Assembly (NCBI GenBank): GCA_951799405.1
Contig: OX637337.1
Location: 17,420,347 to 17,484,346, forward strand
Reading direction: 5' to 3'
DNA: 64,000 bases
Origin: Agapetus fuscipes
Taxonomy: Eukaryota; Arthropoda; Insecta; Trichoptera; Glossosomatidae
Shown here piece after piece: positions 1 through 10,965 of the stretch (positions within the stretch are counted from its first letter, which is position 1; every line of letters starts with the position of its first letter). Position numbers and translations under genes: made by a program. The notes beneath the pieces were generated by a model. The model saw only the letters and a program-made list of their open reading frames with translations. It ran no database searches and was not told the DNA's origin.

Positions 1-1430
1 CTTTTATAATTCATATTCAATGCATGCCCCCCTGGAGACACGAGTGGATTCGCGCTTATAAATGCTGTATGTGAACTTACAAATTCAAATTAAGGCCTGT
101 AATGAACATGAGCCCTGCAACTTTTGCCAACCTTTTCAAAAACAGGGGAAACATTTTTCAAATGAACCATTTTTTGCGATATGGGTATTCAGGCTCATAC
201 TAACCCATAAGTCAAGGAATTTCTAATCTAATCTAAGCTGCAAGGATATATATCATTTAAGATTTATATTCAATGCATTCCCACAAGCAGACATGTATGA
301 TTTCGCGCTGGCACATGCCGCATGTGGACCTACATTATAAAACCCAATCTCAAATGAACATAAGCCCTGCAACTCTTGCCATCCTTCCCTGAAACAGGAG
401 TGACATTAACAAAGTGAACCATTTTTCACAGTATGGGTGGTCAGCCGCATACCAACCTATCAGTCAAGGATTTGAGTTTGAAAAATCCTTAAACAACGTT
501 AATCTTAATTTATAATCTAAAGTTGCCAAAAAACTTATTTGATGATTAAAATTAAATGCACACCCATAAGCTGGCAAATGTCATTTCACGCTAACATACA
601 ATTGTGGCACTTGATGTTTTTAATATTAGAATATAAATCTAAGTTGAATAGATACATTTTATAATTCATATTCAATGCATGCTTCCATGGAGACAAGAGT
701 GAGTTCCCGCTTAAAAATGCTGCATGTGAACTTACAAATTAAAATTAAGGCCTCTCATGCACATAAGCTCTGCAACTTTTGCCGACCTTTTCAGAAACAG
801 GGGGAACATTAGTTAAGTGAACCCATTTATGCGATATGGGTGGTGAGCCTCATACTAACCCTTAAGTCAAGGAATTTGAGTTTGAAAAATCCTTAAACAA
901 CGGTTATCTTATTTTATAATCTAAAGTTGCACAAAAGAGATTTGATGATTCAAATACAATGCACACCCACAAGCTGGCAAATGTTTTTTCACGCTAACAT
1001 ATAATTGTGGCACTTGATGTTTTTAATATTAGAATATTAATCTAAGTTGCATAGATACATTTTATAATTCATATTCAATGCAAATCAATTCAAATATAAT
1101 TCACACGCTCAGACTGGCAAATGTTTTTTCACGCTAACATATAATTGTGGCATTTGATGTTTTTAATTTTAGAATATAAATCTAAGTTGCATACATACAT
1201 TTTATAATTCATATTGAATGCATGCCCCCAAGCAGACATGAGTGAGTTTGCGCTTACAAACGCTGCATGTGTAATTACAAATAAAAATTTCAGCCTCTCT
1301 TGACCATAAGCCCTACAACTTTTGCCGGCCTTTTCAGAAACAGAGAAACATTCGTTCAGTGAACATTTTTTTAAGGTACCTATGGGAGGTCAGACTCATA
1401 CCTCATGCTTCATACAAGATACTCAGAACA
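1..1430 (-). repeat. Tandem, composite array of family-A repeats
   Basis: Family-A units (TAATCTAAG...GTCAAGGAA) repeat head to tail. At 474 and 879 the same junction (GAGTTTGAAAAATCCTTAAA) is followed by an identical A-variant carrying ATAATTGTGGCACTTGATG, giving a period of about 405 bp. A shorter unit of about 138 bp follows at 1003-1141. The array is therefore a local tandem amplification, not independent insertions alone. Confidence 0.65.
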
Positions 1431-1439
1431 TGAAAGAAC

Positions 1440-1935
1440 TAAATAACCCTTTTACCGCAATTTTTTTTCAAATTACTTCTTAAAGCATTTAATTACTATG
1501 AAGGAGGTGTGAGGAAAAATTATTGCGAAGCCAGACTTACACTGCCCGAAGGGCCTAGCAGACAGCCGTGCGCAGCATGGTCAGTCTGCTAGTCTTTAGT
1601 ATAATTTTGATGGAAATATTTACTTCCTTGGTTAAAAATGAACGCATCGTATGCTGCGAACATTAATTCTCAAAATACCTGTTAATTTTCATTACCCATT
1701 AAATTTTAACGACCTTTTATGTACGGGGAAATGTTCGAATACTTCCTCCCATACTACCAGCTTACTGTAAACTTACAATCTAATTTATAGCCTAACTGTT
1801 CGTGCATTGTTTTAAAAAATCGTGGGTGTTTATTTTTTTTGCAAGTCCTTTTTTGGATATTTGACTCATCTATTTTTGCTATTAGGAGGTCAATATCCTT
1901 AAATGAAATAAGTCGGTAAAAGATTGATCATCTAT
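1440..1935. other. AT-rich, nothing recognised
   Basis: Only a small palindrome (CTAGCAGA ... TCTGCTAG at about 1555-1591) stands out. Confidence 0.5.
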
Positions 1936-2320
1936 AACGGAAAAGACAGATTCACAATCGGTCACAGAAAACCCGTCTACAAACAGCTCGGCCATTGACA
2001 AATCGGTCACACGACAGTTGTCCACGCGATTTTTCGGTCATAGACATCTCGGCCACAGATAACTCGTCCACAGACACATCGGTCACAAAAAATTCGGTCC
2101 CACGACAGTTCGTCCCGACTTTTCTGCCAACGATATTTCGTTCACATACAACATATGGTCCACAGAGAGCTCCATCGCAAGAAAACTGCAATTAATTAAT
2201 ATTATAACAATAACATAGGCTTTTTGGAGAGCAAGTTTTTTGTGATGCTGTCCTATTTTGTATGCGACTGAAAAGTCGTGCGGATGAACTGTCGAGTGAC
2301 CGATTTGTCGTGACACGGAA
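1935..2320. repeat. Degenerate 18-bp tandem repeat
   Basis: Units of about 17-18 bp built on TCGGTCACAGACAACTC recur from ATTCACAATCGGTCACAG to at least 2125, with inverse units at 2265-2320. Because the unit is a multiple of three, both strands stay open and read low-complexity peptides (S-V/A-T-D-N-S repeats). No promoter or conserved protein supports a gene. Confidence 0.6.
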
Positions 2321-2393
2321 AAGACATTTAATTAAAAAACTGTCGGTGCAATTTTATAAAGGAAGGTCAATAACGAATTCCAATAAAATTGTC

Positions 2394-2516
2394 TGATTGA
2401 TAGCTCAGATCATAAGATGGTAGATTGTCTGCATTCCATGCCGAAGGGCTAGAGTTCAATACCCACCAACAACGGTGTCAGAAATGATTTCCCGTAGCGA
2501 TGTTTATTTGAAAAAA
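2394..2516 (+). repeat. Family-B tRNA-headed SINE, head only
   Basis: TTGATAGCTCAGATCATAAG is a disturbed A box, with a B-box-like GAGTTCAATACC. It stops at GATGTTTATTTG, where it meets the inverted neighbour. Confidence 0.55.
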
Positions 2517-2850
2517 AACGCAACTACGCAACTAAGCTACATATATAGTGTAACTTCTTGCCGCGTTATCCCCGAAGGAGTCGCATGTGGCGAGTTGAAC
2601 CTATTTATTTTTACAGGTAAGGGGGCCGGCCTTACGCCAACCACTTCAGTTGAAGTGGAGGTTTCCCAGCTCTCGAGAGTGCTGGTATTCAATTCTTGTG
2701 AAGGCTGAGTAAGCCTTGCCGGTATTTTATTTTGGGGTTTGAAATAAACACCGAAACGGGAAATCATTTCTGACACCCTCGGTGGGATTCGAACCCGAGC
2801 TTTCGGCATGGAATGCAAGCACTCTACCACCTGAGCTATCGACCGGACTA
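2517..2850 (-). repeat. Family-B tRNA-headed SINE
   Basis: Complete inverse copy. The head GTCGATAGCTCAGGTGGTAG and B box GGTTCGAATCCC are at the right end; the tail AGCTTAGTTGCG equivalent is at the left. It forms a head-to-head hairpin with the piece at 2394. Confidence 0.7.
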
Positions 2851-2899
2851 TAGATATTACAATTAACCAATAGATATTACATCCAGCAACTTTTTCCCT

Positions 2900-3045
2900 C
2901 TTGAACAGAGCAGCCCCTACCTACTTTAATTGAAGTAGATAGCGTAACGCCGGACCCCTTACATGTGAAAGTAAATATGTTCCACACGCCACATATGACC
3001 CTTTCGGCAATAAAGCGGTAAGTAGTTGCACCATATACGAAGTTT
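2900..3045 (+). repeat. Family-B SINE tail
   Basis: TTGAAGTAGATAGCGTAACG and CCCTTTCGGCAATAAAGCGG match the 3' half of family B. Confidence 0.5.
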
Positions 3046-3049
3046 ACTT

Positions 3050-3960
3050 ACGTTTTTTAATGGTTGATTGAGAAAAGGCAATAAGTTCCAAGATTATCAA
3101 ATTTGCATAAAGCAGTAACTGCAGTTTGTTTAGAGTCATGCTCATCTCATCAGGTATTTGATACAAAATGTTGTTTACCACTCATGGTATTTCATGCCTC
3201 TTTTAAATTTTGTAAATCCAACGCGCAATGTGTTTTACACGTTAAAATAATCTAGGGCCATATTTGAGTTATTTGCCTTGGCAAATATGTTGAACCAAAC
3301 TGCATACTTGGTGAACATTTTTGTTGTGATATGTTTAAAAACTGGACTTACGCATTCCGACTTATTCGGAGTAATTGCTACAGTGATTTGTCACCGCACA
3401 CCAAGCGTAGTAAAACAATGAGATTTATGGAATAGCGGAAGTCCAAGCATACTTAGTAACATCTGTATGTATGTATGTATGAAATAACCTAGATTATCTC
3501 ACTTTGAAGGCGTTATTACCTAACTGAGAATACACCGCAGAATATGGAATAACTGTATACAATCTCCATATGAATCATATTGAATTTATTGTATTCAGAT
3601 ACGGTTACTAAGTCTATGCTATGACTGTGAATAACTTTTGCTTAAATTTCATTCAACAATCAATTCAAGAGAAAAGAAGATGTTGTTAAACTGAATGAAA
3701 CATGGTTAATGTCGATACAGAGTATGTGACCCGAAGGATTTTTACACCAAGCATTCAAGCCACACCCCTCGTAGCAGAGCTCGCAAGAAGTTTCGCACAG
3801 AAGTAACGAAACGTAATCAAGCAGAAGAAAAAAATTAGGAAGTTATGGACTACGGTCAAAATCCGAAAGAACAATATCATGAACACAACCAAATAATACA
3901 AAAATGCATTCATAATATTTAAAAATCACTGTTTTTTTTTCAATAAAAGTAAAAGAACCA
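3050..3960. other. AT-rich, mostly unassigned
   Basis: Contains a family-J-like fragment (TTATTTGCCTTGGCAAATAT, about 3268) and a short TGTA microsatellite at 3465-3481. No exon was recognised. Confidence 0.5.
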
Positions 3961-3964
3961 TAAT

Positions 3965-4396
3965 ATCGACGGTCAAAGGGTAATAGGGCATAAGCGACAA
4001 CAACTCAATTGTTCAGGAGAGCAGTTTTTAAAGTTTGATAATTGCAGAAAAATGGCATAACTTTTTTTTTATCATATCGTTAAAATCAAAACAGCTCTAA
4101 AATTTAAAAAAATAAAGGCATTTATTGGCATTCCTATTAATGTGGTTTTACGATGTTGTACGATTTTTTTTATGTCACAAACGCCTTTAGGACAAAAAAG
4201 GCCAAAATCTGGTCGATCACACCAAAAACATACTTTGAAAACGCAGTTGTTTGCTTGGACATACACAACAAGAAAATTATCGTAGAGCCATGGGAGTTAG
4301 CGCATTAGAAAGAGCGGAAAATTTGAAGGAGGATAGCATTCATAACTCATTTTTGACCAAAATGTCGCTTATATAAACTGCCTTTTAACCGTCGAT
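3965..4396 (+). mobile_element. MITE family K, copy 1
   Basis: A 432-bp non-coding element with ends ATCGACGGT and ACCGTCGAT in an imperfect inverted repeat of about 35 bp. AT dinucleotides flank both sides. It aligns along most of its length, in inverse orientation, with the copy at 62402-62803; shared blocks include GAAAACGCAGTTGTTTG-like and AAAGAGCGGAAA sequences. AT duplications are known for ISL2EU-type elements, but the family is not proven. Confidence 0.65.
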
Positions 4397-4784
4397 ATAT
4401 TTGTAAAATTATTATGATTTTTATAAAAAAAAACAATAATTAACAAAAAAAATACAATTATTCGAACGTACCATTTCCATTGCTCTTCTTCCCATGCGTT
4501 GATGTCACTGCCAGTATAACAAGTCCTAAGCTTACGAAACGGCGCACTTTAACAAGAGCCATTGTCCAAAAGTGACCAAGCTCTCAAGGTCACTGTGCTC
4601 TAATTATAAATATTGTCAAGCTACTGCACTGCATTCACAATTACCAAATTTTGAACTTTCTGCTCTGAAATTTTATTATAAACGAAATTAGAAAAAGCAT
4701 AAAAGCACTTCGCTGACGTCTCCAATGTTTTAGGGGATGGTATAATAATGTAATGTTTAATATATATCTGGTTAACTGTTCATG

Positions 4785-5000
4785 CTATAAAAACATACAT
4801 TTTTCCAATGTCATCCCTGTTTTAGAAAAGAGGTAGCAAGGGTTGCAAAGGCTATATAAATTTGTGTTTTTTTTTTTTTAATATGTAAATACACTTGCAG
4901 CATGTGCAAGTGTTAACATACAATAGACTGGTTGTGTGTGTGCATTAAGATTTTACTTAAATACATGAGCTATTAAAATATCTGTGCAGCTTAAATTAAA
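4785..5000 (+). repeat. Family-A fragment
   Basis: LINE-sense fragment with CAATGTCATCCCTGTTTTAG and CACTTGCAGCATGTGCAAG, the central hairpin of family A. Both ends are decayed. Confidence 0.5.
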
Positions 5001-5170
5001 TTATGGATTTTTAAGTGTATTTTTTTTTTAATCCTTGCTACTTTTTTTTTATCAGATTAAATTTGATCATGAACTCGGAACAAATTCAATTGACAACAAA
5101 ATTGTGACGTCCTACGGCCGGGTTGCTAACAAAAAGGTAAACAAATATTTTCTTTGTAATCGCGAAGGAC

Positions 5171-5505
5171 CCGGTCGATAGCTCAGTTGGTAGAGTGCTT
5201 GCATTCTACCCCGTGAGCTCGGGTTCGAATCCCACCGAGGAAGGTGTCAGAAATGATTTCCTATTTCGGGGTTTATTTCAAACCCCATAATAAAAATACC
5301 GACAAGGTTTACTCAGCCTTCACAAGAAATGAGTACCAGCCCCTTCGGGAGCTGAGCTGGGAAACCACCACTTCAATTTAAGTGGTTGGCGTAAGGCCGG
5401 CCCCCTTACCTGTAAAAATAAATAGGTTCAACTCGCCACATGCAACCCCTTCGGGGATAACGCGGCAAGAAGTTACACTATATGTGTAGCTTAGTTGCAC
5501 CCAAG
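5171..5505 (+). repeat. Family-B tRNA-headed SINE
   Basis: Full-length. A box TAGCTCAGTTGGTAGAG; B box GGTTCGAATCC; body with GGTGTCAGAAATGATTTCC; 3' half GGCGTAAGGCCGGCCCCC; end GTGTAGCTTAGTTGC. The tRNA-like part lacks a plausible anticodon arm, so it is not a tRNA gene. Confidence 0.75.
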
Positions 5506-5509
5506 TCAC

Positions 5510-6000
5510 ATAGACGTGTGACGGTTAAAGCCGAGAATAAAAATATATTTCCAAATTTGTGCCAAATGAGTCCATTGAAATAAGTTTACCAAGTGGGGAG
5601 GTTATTTTTTAATTCACCAAAAATTTTCAATTTTAATTACACATTTTCCTATCACTGTTTTATTTGTTTTCTCGATTTATTTTACGCGATCTAATCGTAG
5701 CAAAGAAAAACTTTATTTCAAGACCACGACCTTCCTCCACAACGACTTGCGTTGCAATGATTGCTCCAGTACTGTAGAGATGTGTAATGGAAGTAAGAAA
5801 TTTTCGCCCCTAGCGGTGGTAGACGAAAGCTTTAAACGGCCTTATGCATGCTACAGATGAGGACAGTAGAAATGTGGCAAGTCAGTGGCAAGTGGTATAA
5901 TGCTTTCAAGTGAAAATATTTCAATGTCCGTAAGCAAAGACAGTGCGCTTTTTAAATGCAAATATATTTAGCATTTTACCTTGAAAAACATCATAAAAGT
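5510..6000. other. AT-rich, nothing recognised
   Basis: No open frame with coding character and no known repeat. Confidence 0.5.
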
Positions 6001-6007
6001 AACCTAT

Positions 6008-6245
6008 GATCTAAGTTGTAAAGAACTATTAACATTTCAAACTTATTTTCAATGCACACCCACAAGCAGGCGTGTGTAAGTTTACCCTTACGCATGCTGG
6101 ATGTGTAATTACAAAATATACCGAACCTCTTGAACTGAACATGAACCTTGCAACTTCTGCCACCCTTCTTTGAAACCGAGATGGCATTGGCAAAAGTTAA
6201 ATAAGTTTTTACAGCATGGGGCTAGCCTCATACTAACATATTAAA
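6008..6245 (-). repeat. Family-A repeat
   Basis: Full-length but diverged, from GATCTAAGTTGTAAAG to GCCTCATACTAACATATT, with the CACCCACAAGCAGGCGTG block in the middle. Confidence 0.6.
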
Positions 6246-6345
6246 ACCCTTGCCCTTGAAATAAACACTGAAACGGGAAATCATATCTGATACCCTTGGG
6301 GGGAAATGGGAGGCGAGCCCTAGCTCTCGGATTTGCTTATGGTTG
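6245..6345 (-). repeat. Family-B SINE head fragment
   Basis: CCTTGAAATAAACACTGAAA followed by GGGAAATCATATCTGATACC, decayed after the head. Confidence 0.5.
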
Positions 6346-6879
6346 TCCTGAAAATTTAACATTTTTCAGTTATCAAATTTATTGTACAACGACGTAGTAT
6401 TACTTAAAAAGCTTATACTTATTGCTTACCAACTATCCTTGTCAGAACTAAGTTTTATTCAATAGATGGGTTAAACCAAATCCAACGTTAAACTCTGATA
6501 CAACTGAGGTAAACCCGTTTATCAAACAATCATCATGGAGTTTTAAACTAAAAAATATCACGAGCTTGGTATTTGCTGGATTTTATGGAAAAAGCATCGA
6601 ACCGTGTCCTGTAGGATGATCATAATACTACCTAACCAGTGGACAATGGCGATGCGGGGCGGTTTAGGAATATAAACACCAAAATAATACTGTAAAAGTT
6701 GCCTACTTGCTACTACGTACTCACCCAAAATAACGATATAAAAAGTAAACATCAAGGGATGTACAAAAATCATATGTAGTGTCACTTTCCAAGCATTTTT
6801 ATTTTTTAAATCTTTTTGATTATAATTTGTCATTTCGTTAAGGATAGCATCATGTTCGTAATCTATTGGATAACGCTAC

Positions 6880-7078
6880 GGTCCTACGGTCCTATGGACT
6901 CGTAATCAGAAGGTTGTAAGCTCGATTCCTGGCAAAGCTGGAATCCTGAGGTCTATCCATTTTTATAACAGCTGGGTCTTGATCGAGAAACTGAGGCTTT
7001 CTATAGCGCAGACCAAGCTCATATTGTACTCTTTAGGTGTGATTCACACAAAAACAGCTCTCATCAAATATGAGTATT
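6880..7078 (+). repeat. Family-C tRNA-headed SINE, decayed head
   Basis: ATGGACTCGTAATCAGAAGG and AGCTCGATTCC mark the head. The body CAGCTGGGTCTTGATCGAG and the tail GGTGTGATTCACACAAAAAC follow. Confidence 0.6.
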
Positions 7079-7332
7079 TGATAAGAGCTGTTATTCCATA
7101 CATTTTTCTTTCATCAATACATTTTTTTCATTAATTGTTGTAAACTGTATGTTGTGTATTAATTTAAAAAAAGCTTTTAGTCTCTGTATTTTTTTGTTCC
7201 TTGACTAAAAGGTTCACTTTAGCCTCTTAATTTTTTTTATTGTTTAAAAAAACTGTAACTGTAACGTAATCGCCATTTTACTAGGGGCGCCAGAATCTCT
7301 ATAATCACCCCTACTTATTCCTAGCTTCACAT

Positions 7333-7660
7333 CCCGGTCGATAGCTCAGTTGGTAGAGTGCTTGCATTCTACCCCGTGAGCTCGGGTTCGAATCCCACCG
7401 AGGAGGGTGTCAGAAATGATTTCCAATTTCGGTGTGTATTTCAAACCCCATAATATAAATACCGGCGAGGTTTACTCAGCCTTTACAAGAAATGAGTACC
7501 AGCCCCCTCGGGAGCTGGGAAATTCCCACTTCAACTGAAATGGTTGGCGTAAGGCCGGCCCCCTTACCTGTAAAAATAAATAGGTTCAACTCGCCACATG
7601 CGACCCCTTCGGGGATAACGCGGCAAGAAGTTACACTATATGTGTAGCTTAGTTGCGTTT
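7333..7660 (+). repeat. Family-B tRNA-headed SINE
   Basis: Full-length and very similar to the copy at 5171, including the variant head GCATTCTACCCCGTGAGC. The two share a source subfamily. Confidence 0.75.
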
Positions 7661-8051
7661 GCGTTTTTACATACTTCTCTCAGTTTATTCATATCCGTCA
7701 CGTTTTTTTATTATTTTCTTCCTTTACATTCACTGTGTATATCTCATACGAATTAATGAACATACGAGTATGACAAACAAATGGAAAGATTATTTTAGCT
7801 TTACGCCCATGGTCTCTTGAATATTTAACCCACCCTGAGTGCGGCTCTGTTTGAAGTCTGGCCGCTTAATTTATCTCGCTCGGTTCATCCGAATTTATTC
7901 AGTGACGGAACACATGCATAAATTGTGGCCGCAAGTGACGCGCAACCTTTTCTAAGTCAACTCTATCTATGCTGAGAAGAATAAGCGGAATCTTGATTTT
8001 AAGTCAACAGGAACAAGCGTTGCATCTCTTCAGATTTTCATAAGCAACTCG

Positions 8052-8378
8052 CACGCAACTAAGCTACACATATAGTGGAACTTCTTGCCGCGTTACCCCT
8101 GAAGGGGTCGCATGTGTCGAGTTGAACCTATTTATTTTTACAGGTAAGGGGACCGGCCCTTCGCCAACCACTTCAGTTGAAGTGGAGGTTTCCCAGCTCC
8201 CGAAAGGGATGGTACTCATTTCTTCTGAAGGCTGGGTAAGCCTTGCTGGCATTTTATTTTGGGGTTTGAAATAAACACCGAAACGGAATTGTGGTGTTTA
8301 TTCCTCTGTGGCATTCGAACCCAAGCTCACGGCATGGAATGCGAGCACTCTACCAACTGAACTATCGACCGGAATAAA
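8052..8378 (-). repeat. Family-B tRNA-headed SINE
   Basis: Full-length inverse copy from GCAACTAAGCTACACATATA to CAACTGAACTATCGACCGG. Confidence 0.72.
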
Positions 8379-8519
8379 TACGTCTCATTTTTAAAGTTCG
8401 ATATTTGAATGGTTGTCTTAAATTGAATGCTACTAAATATACTCTACTAACACTAAACAAATTTCCTAAATGTATGTGTAGAGGGGAATTTACGGGTTGT
8501 TTTATACTAAAAAGGGGTA

Positions 8520-8805
8520 AAAAAAACTCAGCTGCACATTTAGCAAAACTTCTTGCTGTGTCATCTCTGAAAATGCATCACGTGACGAGTGACAACTATT
8601 TATTTTCACAAGTAAGGGGGCTCTTGGGGGGCGGATTCTCATTTCTTAAGAAGCCTGAGTATGCATTGCCGCTTCTTTAATTTTTGGAAATGGTATGAAC
8701 ATCGAAACTGGATATCTATTATGATACCCTTGGTGTGAATAGAACCTCAGTCCTCTGACTTAGAACGCAAGCGTTGCCAACTGAGATTGAAATTTCGACT
8801 GGTGT
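8520..8805 (-). repeat. Family-B SINE, heavily diverged
   Basis: Same block order as the copy at 8052 (CTTCTTGCTGTGTCATCTC, then TTTATTTTCACAAGTAAGG, then AAGCCTGAGTATGCATTGCC), with many substitutions. Confidence 0.55.
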
Positions 8806-8846
8806 GCTCAGATGAATAGGTACCAAAGAAGAACATAATATGAACA

Positions 8847-9010
8847 GTACCCCGAGTAAGAAAACATTACATAAACTCCCCTCGATCGTGTAAATCGAAA
8901 AATGTACGGAAGAAACGACAGAACGACAAGTAAGTTATTAGGTTGTCATACATTTTTCTATTTACACGATCGAGGGGAGTTCATGCAATGTTTTATACTC
9001 AGGGTAGTAC
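8847..9010. mobile_element. Family-D MITE
   Basis: An inverted-repeat element with ends GTACCCCGAGTAAG and CTCAGGGTAGTAC and inner arms CCCCTCGATCG...TGTAAATCGA. It is the best-preserved copy of a family seen at several positions in the window. Confidence 0.65.
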
Positions 9011-9014
9011 AGGT

Positions 9015-9640
9015 TTAAAATTTAGTTTTTATTTTTGATAAGTTTTTGTTCAACTGGTTTCGCTTCACTGTATTTGTTCCGCTACTTTTATTTTGTACCT
9101 TTATAATCAAATGCGACACAATAAAATACAAACCTACCATACTCTACCCTCTGCATACAAAATGTTCTGGGACAATACTGTACCTATCCCACCAAAAATG
9201 TAATGAAATTGAAACAACGCCTCTAGTGAGTGTTTTAGTTTACCTACATTTTTGTAAAATACTATTATTGAGTTTTAATGTAATTATTATACTTGGTAAC
9301 TTGGGGTACATATAACATTTAGACCTATAGTGTATCGCTGGTGAGAATTAATTCAAATCCATTGTAACATTGTCAGATGAAGACTTTTTGTCGAATCTAA
9401 AAAAAATATAAACAGAAATGCACCTACCTGCGCCTAGGTCAGAATTTCTTAACCATATTTCGACCAGGTAGGTACACTTTGAAACATGAACCACTTGGCT
9501 ATTTTTTTCTGTTTTAATGTGAATATAAAAATAATGGTTATTATATAAATATAAGGCAAGAATTTTTCACTAATATTAAAAGATATGGCTTTTTAACATA
9601 CTTACTAATTACAGTGAGATTGGAACATTTTTGAATTGGG
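9015..9640. other. AT-rich, nothing recognised
   Basis: One open stretch of 89 codons (9046-9315) has the hydrophobic, low-complexity composition expected by chance from AT-rich DNA. Confidence 0.5.
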
Positions 9641-9644
9641 ATAT

Positions 9645-9750
9645 TTTTTCTCGGCGAGCAAACGTCAGTTTTTTATGGGACTGCCGTCCTTAGCAACCAA
9701 TAACAAAGTATTTGTATGCCATTTCCCTATCAACCCAGCCGGGTGACGAC
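9645..9750 (+). repeat. Family-E dispersed repeat
   Basis: TTTTCTCGGCGAGCAAACGTC, cut here to its key words CTCGGCGAGC and AAACGTC, followed by CTTAGCAACCAATAACAAAG and AACCCAGCCGGGTGACG. The whole block recurs inverted at 27520. Confidence 0.6.
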
Positions 9751-9834
9751 GCAATATTGTCTATGCCAATTCACGCGCGGACCTCATTAACTTGACTAGC
9801 ATATAAATAGAATGGGAAATTCATGGATCCCACG

Positions 9835-10543
9835 CAGGAGCATTTTAAGCTATTTTGGGTAGGGTCCAACGCTGCTCATGGGGGCCCCCCCCCCTCCCCC
9901 CAAATAAGTAGGTAATGACATTTTTTTAAACACAATTTAATGGCAATTTTTTAGAAAAGTAGGTAGGTACATTATTATAGGTAGGTACCTACATTAGGTA
10001 GCTAGGCACAACGTAACAGTTCAAAAGATTTTTTTTCGTAATTTCGCAGTCACGAGTTTTTCTAGTATAGTCGAAAAATCTAAATTATATAAGGTGTCGT
10101 AATTTATGTTCATCACTGACAGGTGATTCAGTTTGTGCTGGGAAATTGTATTCCTGACTCCTGAGGTCATTTTAGTCAATTTTAATTTTGAAAACACCCT
10201 TTCTCCCGTTGCGTTACTGACCATTATTGTCAGGTAATTTTTTAAAGCCGCAGCAGTACTCGGAAAAGCAACTTCTAGGTCGTTTTTTAACATGAATTTG
10301 TATGTCTCTGCCACCCCCATTGGTTCCCCGATGTATTGAACAACCTATGTACCTACCTATTTTTTTTTATAGTGAAGAATTATCTCATGTTTTTTAATTT
10401 TTTTTTTAAGAGGAGCTAAGTACTGTAAAAAAAATTACCCAAAAGGGTGCGCGCGGGGCCCCCTCCGGTGGCCCCGCGGGGCCCCTCGGGCCTTGGGGCC
10501 CTGTCCGCTGCGGGCACTGCGGACCCCCCTTAAACTGGCACTG
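9835..10543 (-). mobile_element. hAT transposon, internally deleted, with 8-bp duplication
   Basis: The element is flanked on both sides by ATCCCACG (9827-9834 and 10544-10551), an 8-bp duplication typical of hAT. Its ends are CAGGAGCATTTTAAG and, in reverse complement, CAGTGCCAGTTTAAG, matching at 11 of 15 positions and starting CAG as hAT ends do. A transposase C-terminus lies inside. The right part (10440-10530) is extremely GC-rich, and the left part has a long C run at 9879-9901. At 709 bp it is far shorter than an autonomous hAT element. Confidence 0.72.
10021..10320 (-). pseudogene. hAT transposase C-terminal dimerisation domain, fragment
   Basis: A 99-codon open frame contains FPSTAAALKNYLTIMVSNAT followed by GERVFSKLKLTKMTSGVRNT and HKLNHLSVMNI. 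This is the hAT C-terminal dimerisation domain in the form found in ZMYM/THAP-like (52-kDa repressor-like) hAT transposases: LxxYLTIxVSxASxERxFSxLKLIKxxLRxxxxxxRLxxLxxLxI. The N-terminal zinc finger and catalytic core are missing. The fragment lies within the ends of the element at 9835-10543. Confidence 0.75.
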
Positions 10544-10747
10544 ATCCCACGTATCGGTCTTCAAGGGAGCCCATCTGGGAGAACACCTCTAGAAAGACCT
10601 CTGAAGAACTGGCGTGATTGCTGATATTAGTAATACAAGTAGCGACACAAACCCTTCGGATTTATGAAAGCAAGGAGAACAATAATTTACTTTAAATGAA
10701 TCATAGTTTTAGGATACTAGACGAACCGTTGTAGGAGAACAAACATT

Positions 10748-10786
10748 ATTCTTGACGTTTCGTTCTATTATAGTCTTCAGGAGATA
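10748..10786 (-). ncRNA. Hammerhead-like motif, degenerate
   Basis: CTCCTGAAGA, a short hairpin CTAT-A-ATAG, then ACGAAAC and GTC before AAGAATAATG. It shares its flanks (GAATAATG and TTCTCCTACAAC) with the motif at 54168, so they derive from one repeat. Confidence 0.3.
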
Positions 10787-10965
10787 CCCTTTCCGATGAT
10801 CCATTCGCTGGATGTGACCCAACCAATGCAGTCTACTGACATTTATTGACCAGACTACATCAACCAACGCCATGGTACTGGCCGTATAATTCAGAGTTGT
10901 ATCTTCTCCGAAGATTTTCCTGTCCTTTACTGGACCGTAAACAAGGTGGAGAATTCACCATTCAA
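10780..10965 (-). pseudogene. LINE reverse transcriptase fragment
   Basis: Broken reverse-strand frames give KIFGEDTTLNYTA and SRLHWLGHIQRMDHRKGYLL. The RLxWLGHxQRM motif is the post-catalytic signature of many LINE reverse transcriptases. It is followed directly by a hammerhead-like motif at 10748-10786. Confidence 0.5.

Noticed and set aside
1..1430. CRISPR-like array
   Set aside because: Units are about 405 bp with no constant short repeat and unique spacer structure, and the genome is eukaryotic.
2475..2830. Open frames reading VSQLSRVLVFNSCEG and PSQELNTSTLESWETS-type peptides
   Set aside because: They are translations of family-B SINEs; equivalent frames appear at 8064-8252 and 46603-46971.
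5171..5245. tRNA gene (A box TAGCTCAGTTGGTAGAG and B box GGTTCGAATCC)
   Set aside because: The same head recurs at 2.8, 7.3, 8.3 and 53.1 kb followed by the same SINE body; the stems do not form a convincing cloverleaf.
6558..6833. 91-codon minus-strand frame with hydrophobic segments
   Set aside because: No recognised family, no splice support, AT-rich codon composition.
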